From: Cytospora piceicola | Lineage: Eukaryota > Ascomycota > Sordariomycetes > Diaporthales > Cytosporaceae | Reading direction: 5' to 3' | DNA: 64,000 nucleotides | Assembly: GCA_023375675.1 (NCBI GenBank) | Contig: JALQBC010000047.1 | Location: 1 to 64,000, forward strand | Shown here: positions 48,214-60,082 of the stretch, piece after piece | How the letters are laid out: each line of letters begins with the position of its first letter | Numbering within the stretch: the first letter of the stretch is position 1 | Notes under the pieces: generated by a model | What the model saw: the letters and a program-made list of their open reading frames with translations, nothing else | What the model was told of the DNA's origin: nothing | Database searches by the model: none | Position numbers and translations under genes: made by a program

Positions 48214-49417
48214 GGACACCCACAGACACATGATACCGGCGGTTGAGGTTGCGAACGCAGACAGAAAGCAAGAAGAAGGACAGACTCGACGACCTCTCGG
48301 CTGTCTCGCTGCCGGGCAAGCCTGAGCCCGAACCCACGTCCAGATATGCCGACACCGGCTCTTCCAGGTCCTCCTGGGGTATTATAGGCGAGAACGGTAT
48401 GTACGATAGCCAGAGATCCGTCCTTGTGCCAAGCCCGACATTGCACAGACAGGTGTGGTCTGCTCTGGGGGACATCATGATCACGGCATGGATGTGCCGT
48501 GGAACCAGATCAGGCGGCAGATAGATTATCACGTTACGTACCAAGGGGAAGCGGACATGCGGTACCAGCGGGTTCCGCATTAGCGGTGGGTATAATTGTT
48601 GCCGGTCCAAGGGTAGTTACTACCTAGGGAATGGATGTGGAGAGCCTGTATTTGTGAACCCGGTAATTTCAATATGCTTAAGTGGAGGCGCGGGGGGCTA
48701 TCATCTAGAATGAGGATCTATAAACTATTGTGTTCGGGACATGATACGAGAAACGAATGTATATAATGATCAACTATTTAGATTCCACCATCTAGCCAGG
48801 CGGGCCGACTAATGAATTGTAGCGGCTATATATATATATATATATATATATAATTTAATCGAGTTAGGTAGAAACGTCTGCATTGTAAAGCTGTTTTTGG
48901 GTTTGCCACTCCATTGTGTATAGTTTCCTAGTTCATCAGTATTGGAACCTCCTCGTGAGTCGCTACCTCTTAAGATCCAACGATATGTTGCAGAGATATC
49001 TGGGCCCTCCTTAGAACGCTTTTCAAGCTTATCCCATTCTAGTCCTGCAATGTGAAATGAGTCGAATATATGATTCATGTACCACAATAGAAACTGCGCC
49101 ACACTGCAGCAGACCAACTTGTTTCCAAATGCGATACCAACTACCTAACCCCCCCCCTGCTGCATGTGTTGCGTGGAGCAGTTGAACAACCAACACACTT
49201 TGCTGCTCGTTTTTCAACTCGCCTTATACGTCCTTTGTTCCAGGGGCCCCATCTTATCCCCGCATGTTTGCATTTCCAGCGACCTTCACAGCGCCATGCC
49301 ACGCTTTGTCTCCAGCCCTCGATTCGAGCTTTGTATATATATATGTACCCGTGGCCCAATTCGTCATCATCACCTGTTGACGTACTGTCCCGAGCACGTT
49401 TTTGAACAAGTCCCAAG
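48214..49417. other. Intergenic
   Basis: Contains a (TA)n run at about 48,828-48,851. A TATATATATATG box at 49,333-49,344 lies about 75 bp upstream of the P450 start. No supported gene. Confidence 0.55.
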
Positions 49418-51234
49418 ATGGCGCTCTTGATAGCAACGCTGGGGACAATCCTGCTACTTCTCCTTGGCACAAGCCTCCACTCGGGGTTCTGCTTGTTTCG
49501 TAACTACCTCACAGCCCGTGGGATCGGCGTGCCAGTCCGCATCATCCTCTTCGACCATAACAATCCACTGTGGCTGGTCTGTGACCGCCAGGTCCTCTCA
49601 CTCATTAAGCGGCTTCCACTCTGGCTCGGAAACAACAGCTTCACCAGATACAACTACCGGGGCTGGGAGGTTCCTGATAGGTACTACTCGCATCATGAGA
49701 TGGGAGACGCCTATATTCTTGTTTCCTCCCAAAACATCTGGTTATATATTGCAGATACGGATGCTATAGGCGACATCTGGCGCAGAGGGAAAGACTTTCC
49801 TCGTGAAGTATCTGTCACAGGTGAGTGGTCTTATCCAGTCCACCCTACGGAGGATCGGGAGCTGACAACTCGCAGCGATACTAAATATATTCGGCCCAAA
49901 CATATCAACCGTAAGAATCTGAGGTCTCTGGTGAGGATAAAGTGTGGTAGGTGAACTAACAATTCCTTCTACAGGCCCAAGGCGCGGACTGGCAGAAGCA
50001 TAGGAGAATTACCGCGTCCTCGTTCAATGACCAAAACAATATCATTGTTTGGTCAGAGGCTGTGACTGTAGCTCATGATATGCTTCGCTACTGGTCCTCG
50101 AAGCCTTCTATAAAAACAGCTGCTGATGATCTCCGCACTCTATCACTTCACATCATGTCCAGAGCTGGTTTTGGCAAGTCCTTCAAATTTCAAGGTCATG
50201 ACGAGCGAGAGGCCGCCGCCCCTGCAGACCTTTCCATGAGTTATAAGGATTCATTGCAAATAATTCTGGAAAACTGCATCCTGGTATTCGCTCTGGGCAC
50301 CAAATTCCTTGCAAACCCATGGCTTCCACAGAAGTTCCGACGGATCCACGACGCATGCACTTCCTTCCAGAACTACATGATACAGGTCTATGAGGAAGAG
50401 AAGCGCGCCTATGCCCAGGGGAAATCTGCTGACCGCAATTTTATGACTTCGCTCATTCGCGCCTCGCAGGAAGAGACAGATTCCTCGCTTTCGGGTCTCA
50501 CCGAGAGCGAGATCTATGGCAACATGTTCACCTTTAACTTTGCCGGGCACGACACCACCGCACATACATTCACATTTGCCCTGTACTTCTTGGCCGCGAA
50601 TCCGGAAGTTCAGGACTGGGTCTCTGAGGAGATCCACCACGTTATGGGCGATCGCGAGCCGCACGAATGGCTCTTGTCCGACTTCCCTCTCCTCAAACGG
50701 TGTCTGGCTGTCATGTACGAGACGCTGCGTCTCTACACGCCCGTTCCCACGTGCAAGTTTGTAGACGGACAGCTACCCCAGCCTCTCACAGTCGGAGGGA
50801 AAACCCTTGTGCTCCCGCCCGGAACGATGATCGTCCCGAGTTATGCTTCTCTGCAGACGGACCCCAAGTACTGGGGCGACGATTCCCTCGAGTGGCGACC
50901 TTCGCGCTTCATCAAATCTCCCGACCCAGCCACGACCACCCTGGCGGCCTCTCTTGACGAGGAGGAGTTCATGACCTCGGATCGTGGTACCTATCTCGCG
51001 TGGTCCGGAGGTGCGCGCGACTGCGTGGGTAGGAAGTTCTCACAGGTCGAGTTTGTCGCGGTCGTGGCCTCGCTGTTCCGGGACTGGCGGGTGGGGCCGG
51101 TTCTTGCGGAAGGCGAGACACCCGAGGGGGCCCGGAGGAGAGTGCTGGGCCAGATTGAGGACGACTCGGCCCCGGTGCTGCTTCTGCAGATGCTTCACCC
51201 CGAGCGGTGCCCGTTGGTGTGGAGTCGGAGGTAG
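49418..51234 (+). CDS. Cytochrome P450 monooxygenase
   Basis: Three exons, join(49418..49820, 49876..49910, 49975..51234), introns of 55 and 64 bp, 565 aa. The tiny 35-nt exon restores the family's conserved N-I-F-G-P-N segment. There is an N-terminal membrane anchor (residues 3-25, L-L-I/L-rich). The I-helix oxygen motif A-G-H-D-T-T is at 336-341, the K-helix E-x-x-R reads Y-E-T-L-R-L-Y, and the heme loop is W-S-G-G-A-R-D-C-V-G with Cys496. The loop has W-S-G-G-A-R in place of the usual F-x-x-G-x-R. It is a microsomal fungal P450 working with NADPH-P450 reductase; the substrate is unknown. No biosynthetic backbone enzyme is nearby, so it is not obviously part of a metabolite cluster. Confidence 0.9.
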
Positions 51235-52046
51235 CTATCGGTCGAGGGAGTGTGTCGTCGCGGGAAATACGAGTACTGAGGTGTGGAAAGGAGATAAATG
51301 CCTGTATACGTAGATGTATATTTGTCCGTGGCTTCCATAAGCACGGCGGGGTGACTAATTTGGGCAGTCGGATCCACCGCGCCCAAAGTCTTTTGAAGGC
51401 TCAAGGTGCTTTCGTTGTCGACGAATACACGGCGGCGCTGCTGCCCGCGTACGTACGCGCAGCTGCGAGATCAACCTTCGCGGACTTCTAAGCCGTAGAG
51501 TCCACGCCGGGATCAGGGGCGTATCTGGATTACCTAGGTACAAAGTCAGCTAAGTTGGCCTGAAGTCTGAACAATGTATGGCACCGCAGGATCTTGTGAC
51601 TTACGGAAAAGCTGCAATGTGGATGATCCACATCAGTGCTTGCATTGCAAAGGTTATCCTCGGCTGTCAGGAAGAGGATTTAGATGTAATTATACTGGGT
51701 GCCAGGCTTCTTCTTAATCTCCCTCGCCTCCCTCCCCCCTTCGTCAATGGCGCGTGCTTGTTGTAGACCGTAACGCCGTGGTGTTCCTCTTTGCTGTCAA
51801 AAGTATCGGCGGGACCTGTGCACAATACCTGTTTGGGGTATTTTCTTTACCCAACTTAATAAGCATTTGTGACTTTCTATATGGCCCGATTTGTGCTTAT
51901 ATTGTGGGGATAACTGAAATGCAACGTTACAAGGTTGGAATAAGCTGAGTGGCGGCCTGCAGGAAAACCAGGACAAATAATCAGTCAGCATCCCGTCACT
52001 CAGCTCCTCCTGTGAAACAAACAATGCACATACCACATTGTTAAAG
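51235..52046. other. Intergenic
   Basis: About 800 bp between two plus-strand genes. No feature seen beyond short shadow frames. Confidence 0.6.
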
Positions 52047-55000
52047 ATGGACGCCGCCGGCCTAGCATCATCTATCATCACATTCATCGACGTGGCGTAC
52101 AAGATCATTCGCGAGTCCTACGATGTTCACAAATCCGCGAATGGAGCAACCGAAGAGAATGACCACGCCAGCTTGGTCGTTAATGACCTGAAGAAGGTCG
52201 CCGCAGATTTGAAGAGCCATCCACAGACGAAGAATGACAAAGACCTCCTCAGGATCTCAACCCAGTGCTATGAGCTCTCGCGCGAGCTCCTGCAGCTGCT
52301 GGATAGGTTCCTGCCAAAGGGTCCCCGAAAATGGCAAAGCTTCGTTGCAGCCTGCCATATCCTGAGGCATCAGAAAGAAACTGCTTCTATAGAGAAGCGC
52401 CTAGATCAGTACCGTCAGCAAATAGTCGGGCGTCTTCTTTGGCTGCTTTTGTACGTACCTTAGCCCTTCAACAAGCCGTGGATTTGGGGATGGCTGATCA
52501 GCAAACCGACATCAGCCAGCAGCAGTCTCCCATGAGAGAAAGGCTGGACGAGATGATCCGCAATGCACACACCTTCAACTCATCGAGTGCGCGGAGGATG
52601 GAATGTCTGGAAGCCCAGATGGCGCAGACACTTAAGCTACTCCAGAAGGTCGATGGGGGACATAAGACAGAAAGTATAACCCCAGACGTGGTCCGCAACT
52701 TGACTACATCTACCAAAGCCGAAGACAGATCCGAGAGCATTGAATCCGTGGCGACAAATCCGAGTGAAATTCAGACCGCCATGAATCTCTCGGAGCTGGT
52801 CAAGCAAATACAGAGCCTAAATTCGCTTGGGCAAATTATGCCCACGCAGAACCGCATTCTCCGTCAACTGTACTTTGAGTCAATCTTCCGAAGAGAGGAT
52901 GCGGTTGTTCACGCTGCTGGAGAAACCTTCCAGTGGATATTCACATGTAGCGCCAGGGTGGACAGGAATCAACCGGAGAATGATTTGACATCCAAAACAG
53001 ATGATTTCAACAAAGCCTTCGAAGAACCAGAAGAAGTGCATCGACTGAGGACGTCAATTTCATTTACAGAGTTCCTTCGCCATGACGGAGGCACATTCTT
53101 TATTTCAGGCAAAGCAGGATGTGGCAAGTCGACAATCATGAAGTATATTGCTCATCATGAAAAGACCGAGGCCTGCCTCAGAGCTTGGGCTTCAACCAAG
53201 AGACTGATACTAATCAAAGTCTTTTTCTGGCAATCCGAGGATCTCCGTCAAGGTTCGATGGAGGGGTTTTTCAGGTCCATTCTATTCCAAGTCGTGATTC
53301 AATGCCCTGATCTCATTGGAGAGCTTTTCCCATCAAGTCCAAAGGACCACATGCCTGACGCGGCTGGATATAGGCTCTCCGAGCTTGAATTCGCATTCCA
53401 AAGGTTACTGGAACTTCGAAGTGCGGCTAAATACCATTTTTGCTGCTTTATTGATGGTCTTGATGAGCACCAGGGAGACAACATGAGCCACGAGGATCTA
53501 GCTAGTCGGCTCATTTTGTGGTCTTCAATGGACAATGTCAAGGTGGTTTGCTCTGCTCGGCCATACACTGTTTTTCTCAAGGCCTTTCAAGCGACAGGGG
53601 CTGTTGTTCAACTCCATCAACTCACGTCCAGTGACATATCAACCTTTGCAAGGTTCTATTTCAGAGATTGGCTGTCAAAACCAGACATGTTGGTGGCTCA
53701 GAACAACTGCTTATCCATGGTGGAAGACATAACGGTAATGGCTGAGGGTATATTCCTGTGGGCAACCTTCGTCGTGAGGGATCTCATAAATCAGTGCCTA
53801 GATCATGACGGCAGTGTAAGCGCCCTTCGACGCAGACTTCAAGAATGTCTCGAGTGTGGCGACAGTTTGGATCGTCTCTTCCAACTGATGTTACAGAGGG
53901 TCGGCAAGGGCCTCTCCCTACAGATACGTTCGAATATGGTGCTCTATTTTGCCGCCAACAACCCTTTCGAATTGCCCCTCAACGCGTTGATATATTCCTG
54001 GCTCGATGAGCTGGGATGGTTCGAAGGGTCAATCCAGGCAGTCTTCTCCGTGCAACAACCGCAGAAGCCGTACACTGAAGGCGAGATATCGTCGAGAGTC
54101 GAACGTGTAAGGTATCTGCTTCACCAACTTACCCGAGGACTCCTTGAAGTGGTCGACACGCATGATCCTGTTCCGTATTTCCGATACCGCGTTGGCCTAT
54201 GCCATCGCTCGGTAAGAGATTTCCTCAGGGAGCACTGGAGATCCGGGACTAGGGAGCCGCCCTTGTCACCAATGGAGGAAGCGCAGGCTTACTGTCGCGT
54301 TCGAAGTCTGGAAGCGATTCGCGTACCGTTCCGACAAACATCACCTTCGGATGACACTAAATTATCAAGTCTAGACTACGACGACTCCCTCAAGGACAAC
54401 TTAAGGCGGCTTTTCGAGTTTACCTTTATCTGGCTCGGCTCCAGGAAGGGCATCACCCTGCCACATCAATACTTGCAAGAGTTTGAAAGAGCCTTGCTTC
54501 AAACACAAGAGATCCCAACACCCTACCTTCCTGGGCATTTGCTCATCAAGTTAGATGATTTAGGGAGGTATTATCCTCGTAACACCATAACAAGAACCTC
54601 ATTTCTACATTGGGCAGCATACTGGTCCCAAGGCGAATTTATCAAATGGCAACTGGCCGATACAGCCTCTGATAACAAGGATACGACTCCCTCCAGTGAG
54701 CTCAGCTTATTATTATCCTGCTCAGTTGCCGCAGATGTTGAGACGACGAAGTATCTTTTGCACCAAAAGTTCAAACCTGGATCCCAAGTCCAGATCATGG
54801 CCTCACCTGATCAAGATTCGACATCGACCGCAGATGCCGTTCGCAAAGCCACGGGCCAACACGTCAATAGTCGAAACAAGACAGCTACAGTCTGGATGAT
54901 CTTCCTCCGCGACTTCGCCATGAACGTCAGAGCATATTGTCGGAAGAGGAAGCATGCATCTACCAGCCCACTCTATATGAATCGAGACTGGCTAGAACGT

Positions 55001-55336
55001 CTTTCGAAAGTTATCGAGGCATACTTGAGTGCTGGTGCCGATCCTCGCGTTTATTTTGTCTTGTTTGCCGATAGCCCTCGCGGGACTTACAGCGTGGACC
55101 TTTATCAAATTCTAGACGTCTTTAAACCAGAGAACTTGGCATCTATTGCTACCCTGCTGAGCCGCAGGATGTCGTGGTGGAAGAGCCTGATGGGTGGGCG
55201 CGTATCCGCCACAACTCCGCCGACTACCCAGTATGTCACCATGGACATTCTTCTGAGCGGGGATTGGAAGGTGATTGGCATTTGCTCCGAGACTGGACAG
55301 GAGCTGCTGGGGGGGTTCGAAGTCCGGGTCTTCTAG
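52047..55336 (+). CDS. NACHT-domain STAND protein (NLR-like)
   Basis: Two exons, join(52047..52454, 52502..55336), 47-bp intron (GTACCT...ATCAG), 1,080 aa. The N-terminal helical domain (about residues 1-130, starting M-D-A-A-G-L-A-S-S-I-I-T-F) resembles the Helo-like/fungal STAND effector N-domain. A NACHT NTPase follows: Walker A G-K-A-G-C-G-K-S-T at 339-347 and Walker B F-I-D-G-L-D-E at 452-458. The C-terminal half is helical and resembles the DUF7791-type region that follows NACHT in many fungal proteins; there are no WD40, ankyrin or TPR repeats. Fungal STAND proteins act in vegetative incompatibility and other self/non-self responses. The repeat-free C-terminus leaves the ligand-sensing mode unclear. 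Neighbouring genes are also fungus-specific and fast evolving. Confidence 0.85.
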
Positions 55337-56099
55337 GCTACAGTGGTATAGGCGATTGCTACCTAGGAAGTCTTGTACTTTTTAAGAAAAGCGCGGGACC
55401 TCTATCAAAGGAGCCTACTTATTTAGTACTTGAGTAGGTAAAAGTCCTATAAATCGTTACAGGATTGCAATGTTTGAAGCTTGGCACACCCCTGTCGTCC
55501 ATCGCCCATGATGAACATTGAATCCTACTATGATGCAGGCAGGTACCTAGGTAGTTCGCGTTTGAAGTATTTATAGCTAAGAATGTAGGCAATCTACATA
55601 AGAAATGTGGCTTGGATACAGCCCCCCCCCCCCCAACATAGACGCGATCTACTCATTATCCAGGGATGATTGATCCTGGGTTGCAGCGCTGCTGCTGATC
55701 ATACCTCTCATTGGTAAGGTGGGAGTGACATCTTGGTTTACATAGTACAAGACAATAATAGAGCACTTGAGGAGGGCCCATGTGCGGCTGAATGTGCGGC
55801 TGAATGTGTATTGCGTCAGGTATCTCAGACCAACGGGCCACGGAGGCCGAGGGATATATGATGCAAAATGCTGTGATCCGCTTCGCCTGTTTCTTTCCCT
55901 CCCCTCCAAGTCCATTGATCAGTCTCTACAGTCTTTCACTATGTTCTCCAGCACTTGAGTGGTCTGAATTGGTGCAATACATTTGTTTCACTCTGACCCC
56001 ATTTCACATAACTAGAGAGTTTGCATTCCAGGCTATCTCGGTTGATCACGATATACAAATTTTCGACGGCAACTCTGCCCCTGCCACTATCCTGCCACG
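55337..56099. other. Intergenic
   Basis: Contains a C14 run at 55,621-55,634 and a CCTAGG word at 55,550. A direct GTGCGGCTGAAT duplication lies at 55,781-55,805. No supported gene. Confidence 0.6.
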
Positions 56100-57790
56100 A
56101 TGTCAATGTGTCACTGCTCGAAACTGCTAGTTCACGAAGATGCTAATGGTGAAGTCAAACTAACGCCGAACCCTGATATTGCCGGGATAGGGGTAATGTT
56201 TCGACCCTACTGGATCAAAGAAAGATAACTGAGCTATATGTAACAGACTCTTGTTGGTCTCGCCTTCCCAGCATTATCAGTCCACGCCCTCACCATAGTC
56301 TATTACCTCTTCGCGCTTGAGCCGAACGATACCAGTGTCTGCACATTTCTTGATCGTTCTTTTCTTCTCTGGGCCAGGCAGAAACTCCCCGATTGGCGAC
56401 CCAACCCGGAGGCCATCGAGAAAGTCATTATACCGTTCAGTGACGCACAATTGGTCAACGGATTCTCGCTCCTCATCAGTGGGTACACTACCGGATGCGC
56501 AGTGACCCCATATCACTGGCAAATCCTCATCGAGTGCGTCTGGCTGGCCTCGGCAACACATCTCGCCACACTGCCCATCCTGAAGAAACACTTACGAGTC
56601 AGCCGCGCTCTTGTTTGGACCAGAGTTGCTTTGATGACAACTATTCTTGTTATGCTGATCTGCGCTATGTTTCCAAGCCGTTATCCGGCCTGGCAGTTTC
56701 ATATACCGCTGCCAGCGCTTTGCTTTTTCTACTCGGAATACCCCGGCATCGAGTTATCGATATATCCTGATGCAACTAAAATTGCACAGGCTCTCGTACT
56801 TACTTGGTCAATCGCTCTCCTTGTGTCGACCTACTTCAAGGGAGTTTCGAATCTGCTTTATGACGAAGGAGCCCTTAATATAGCTTGGCGGAAGCGGAGG
56901 AGTTGTTTTGGCCGAGTCCTCAAGAGATCAAGGGGAAGATTAGGAGAGTCAGGCACCATGTGGAAAAAAATTGTTCTCGGTCCTGCCTTGGTTGCTCTTA
57001 CGGCTCTGCAAGCTACACTTCGATTATTAGAGTCCTTCCTCTGGCATGTAAGACTTCCAAGTTCTTCGCTTTCTTTCAGTATCGAGGTTCCTCATCTCGC
57101 AGCATACAAGATTAATGATTCCCACAGATAATATGGCTGACTTTTACGATTATTTGGGCACTGTCCATACTTATCAACCATAAATGGGCGTTCTCCCATG
57201 TCACTGACGACAACACCTGGAGCTTTGGCCAGGTTATGCCTTTGGTCCTGCTCATTGTACCCATGCTGGCAATAGTTCAGACGATGCTAGGTAAGAATTG
57301 GTGTAAACCTATCGGTTGCAGCGCTAATCAGAATATCATACTTATAGACAAACATGGATGCCGCCAAAGCTTGTCAATTGTAGACGACGATGAGCGCGAC
57401 CCAATTTCGACAAGAATTACGGTTTTTATTGTGCTTGAGGTAACTCTTGTATTTGTCCTACTTGACGTTACCAACTCTTTCGGTGGTGTATTGATGACTC
57501 CCGCTTTTCTCCGATGGTCGATGGCAGGGTTCTTCGTTGTCTCGGTGGTTTTATTCCTTACAGCAATCTTCATTTTTACTGCAGTCGTTATCAGTATAGA
57601 CATGCTTTTCTCGGAAAGTCTGGGTGTCAATCATCGTCGTAGGCTTATGTGGGTACGGATGACAGTAGCAGTTATATCTGCGGTGATTGCTGGGTGCGTG
57701 GAGGTTTATTACTTTGTTTCAAACTGTGGAGAGTTATTTACGATGGACTTGTACGGTGCAGCCAGCTTACCCATACCGGTTAGGTCTTAG
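56100..57790 (+). CDS. Multi-TM fungal protein of unknown function
   Basis: Four exons, join(56100..56192, 56247..57047, 57128..57290, 57348..57790), introns of 54, 80 and 57 bp, 499 aa. Exon 1 ends in N-P-D-I-A-G-I-G and exon 2 begins T-L-V-G-L-A-F, the start of TM1. A conserved F-S-D-A-Q-L-V-N-G-F-S-L-L-I-S-G-Y segment and Y-H-W-Q-I-L-I-E mark TM2 and TM3. In total about 8 hydrophobic segments are visible. This matches a large family of fungal integral membrane proteins often annotated only as hypothetical. Possible roles (transport or sensing) are not established. The frame could continue beyond 57,790 if GTTAGG...CAG is used as an intron, but that would be only about 34 bp. Confidence 0.75.
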
Positions 57791-57812
57791 CTGACTTAGC
57801 TTCAGTACCAGA

Positions 57813-58499
57813 TTGTCGATAATTCTGAAATGTTCAAACGTGAAGGCTTACAGTTTCATGAGGATGAGTGACAACACGGAAGACTACGTGATTCTAGAAG
57901 ACGAGAATTATAGAACTGAGACTGCAGCCTACGAGCACCTCCGCGAATCCGGAAAACCGGCTCTTTCGCACCCGACTACTACGGGTTCTGAGTCTTCTCG
58001 CTTCCTATTACTATGAAAGGAAAACTCCCAACGAGGAATGTTCGACTGATACTGATAGAGCTGCGGAATGGACCTGGAATCGAGGCTACGCGTGTCCGGA
58101 ACAACCTTTCTGGTATGGGTGAGTATTCATTCCATTACCCAGAAAAGTATAGACTGGAAGTGCTTGCTCGCGCTTTGGACGGATGTGTTAGGCAGTATGA
58201 GACAGGTCTTGAGCAGCGCGGTCTCACAGGGCGTAACGTTATGCTTGTTACGAACGGCGATCCGCAGGGAGAAAAGGTGTGTGGTCTGGCTATGCCACGT
58301 ATCGTACTCGTTGATTATGATATCGCGAGAAGATTTCTCATTTACCAACAGATGTGGCCATGCCGCTGCCCGGAGACCCAGCTATACGGGTTTTGTGCGA
58401 CTATCTTTGGTTTCAATCTCCCAGTTGGGTGCCAATGAGTGGGAGAATGACAGACTCCAGAAGGAGTGGCTGCTGCGCAGATTCACTGGAGATGAATAA
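57813..58499 (+). pseudogene. Kinase-like (phosphotransferase-fold) pseudogene
   Basis: Successive frames carry the order of a fungal kinase-like protein: an N-lobe helix region (T-A-A-Y-E-H-L-R-E-S-G), then N-V-R-L-I-L-I-E-L hinge, V-L-A-R-A-L-D-G-C-V-R-Q-Y helix, G-R-N-V-M-L-V in the place of the catalytic-loop end, and R-I-V-L-V-D-Y-D-I-A in the DFG position, ending in a W-L-L-R-R-F tail. Reading needs at least two, probably three frame changes (near 58,012, 58,360 and 58,430), and no splice sites explain them. The usual catalytic H-x-D at the loop reads L-E-Q-R-G-L-T-G. The changes are indels, not RIP-type transitions. Confidence 0.65.
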
Positions 58500-58831
58500 C
58501 GGCACCTCTTCTATCCCCTTCCAGAGGAATTGCTTGGAATAGCTGAGAAGCTGAAGAGTACACGTCAAACGGATGAACCGGTGCATGCATCTACAAAGCA
58601 GGTCGACCTGACACCATTTATCTTGTACTGATGACGGCGTGTTCTCTGACAATAATTATGAGGACATTTCGGCGACCGTGTGGTACGCCATGTGCATGAT
58701 CATTGATTGGGTTCTGAGGGAGATGTATATCAATAGCTGGTAGGACGCGAGAGGCGAACCAAATCAATATAAAGGAGTGTATATTGTTCTAAATTCAAAC
58801 GCTAATAGTTGACTTTTCAGATCTTCAGAAA
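58500..58831. other. Intergenic
   Basis: About 330 bp. No feature seen. Confidence 0.6.
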
Positions 58832-60082
58832 TCACAGGTCACTAGGGACCTTGGCAGTCTTGGAAACAAACTGCTTCTTCCCCACCACACCCTCGACATC
58901 ACGCTCGGGCTTCGCGTCAAGGGGCTTGTCCAGTCCCAGGCGGTGAGCAGTCGAGTACGTCGCAATCCCACCATCCGGGTCCGCCTCCGTGACCAACTCC
59001 TTGCGGCGCGTGTCCACCAGCAGGCGGATGAGGTCGGGACGCATGTAGTGCCCGGCAAAGTCGGCCAGCGCCTTGGTCAGGTGCGACTCGTCGAGGTCGA
59101 TGTCCACGAACAGCAGACCGTCGAAGTCCTTGTCGGGCTTCACGTACAAGCTACCATCTGGGCGGTAGATGCGAGCGTGTCCGTTGTACGGGGAGGGGTC
59201 GGTCTCCGGCTCGACGCCCTCGGGGGTAGTCTTCTTCAGGCCCTCGACACTGAGGCGCTGGAAGGGCGCCAGCGTCCAGGTGCCAGTCTCGTAGGCGTAT
59301 GCTGGCGTGACGAAGTCCGAGGCCGTCTCGGCGTAGTTGGTAGCCGGGTCGGGGGCAACCTGCTTCTCCACGCTGGGGTAGACGGGCCAGGAGGCGATGT
59401 GGATCTGCTCGCCCTGGGAGATGTTCAGGGCCTTGAGGAAGGGGTTCATGTTCTCCCAGCAGTTGAGCTGGCCGAGGCGGCCGAGCTCGGTCTCGGTCAC
59501 AGACATGAAGGTGTCGCCGGCTCCGTCGCCGTAGACGAGCTTCTCGACGTGCGTGGGCTTGATCTTGCGTCGGTGGTTGATGATGTTTCCCTCCGGGTCG
59601 ATCAGGACCTGGGCGAGGTACAGGGTGGCGTGGTCGATCTCGGAGAAGCCCAAGGACACATAGATCTGGTTGTCACGGGCGGCGCGGCGGATCCGGCGCA
59701 TCTCCTCTGAGTTGACGGGCAGGGAGCTCTCGCGGTACTTCTTCAGCATGGGGAGAGACTGGATGTAGTTGACCTTCCACATCCAGTAGGGGTAGCCAGG
59801 GATCCCTTAGTAGACTGTTAGCAAGATGCTCAGGGATTTTGAGTTATGGAGTTCGAAGATATCACGGGTTTCGATTACTGACAAACTTCTGGGAAGGCAA
59901 CAAGTTTGCATCCAGCCTGACCGGCTTCATTAATGAAGTTGAGGGTCTTCTGGACACTTCCCTCCAGGTCGAACCACTGCAAACTGTTAGAAAACAAGCC
60001 GAAGGGACAAGGTGTTGCGGTCGGCGTGACTTACTCCTGGCTCGGAGGTGACAGCGGCAGCTTTGTACTTGGTGATAGGCAT
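58832..60082 (-). CDS. Cyanide hydratase / nitrilase
   Basis: Three exons, complement(58832..59805, 59883..59976, 60035..60082), introns of 57 and 77 bp, 371 aa. The nitrilase catalytic triad is complete: Glu46 in F-P-E-V-W, Lys130 in R-R-K-I-K-P-T-H and Cys163 in L-N-C-W-E-N-M-N-P. The N-terminal [15 protein letters not shown] and [10 protein letters not shown] stretches and the overall length are those of fungal cyanide hydratases, which turn HCN into formamide and form spiral filaments. A nitrilase with organic substrates remains possible. The second intron uses a GTCAGT donor. A TATA box (60,166-60,176) lies about 85 bp upstream. Codon use is strongly C-biased, suggesting high induced expression. 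Confidence 0.9.

Noticed and set aside
48243..48610. Short frames after the TRIM-like element
   Set aside because: Below 150 codons on both strands, with no motif or codon bias.
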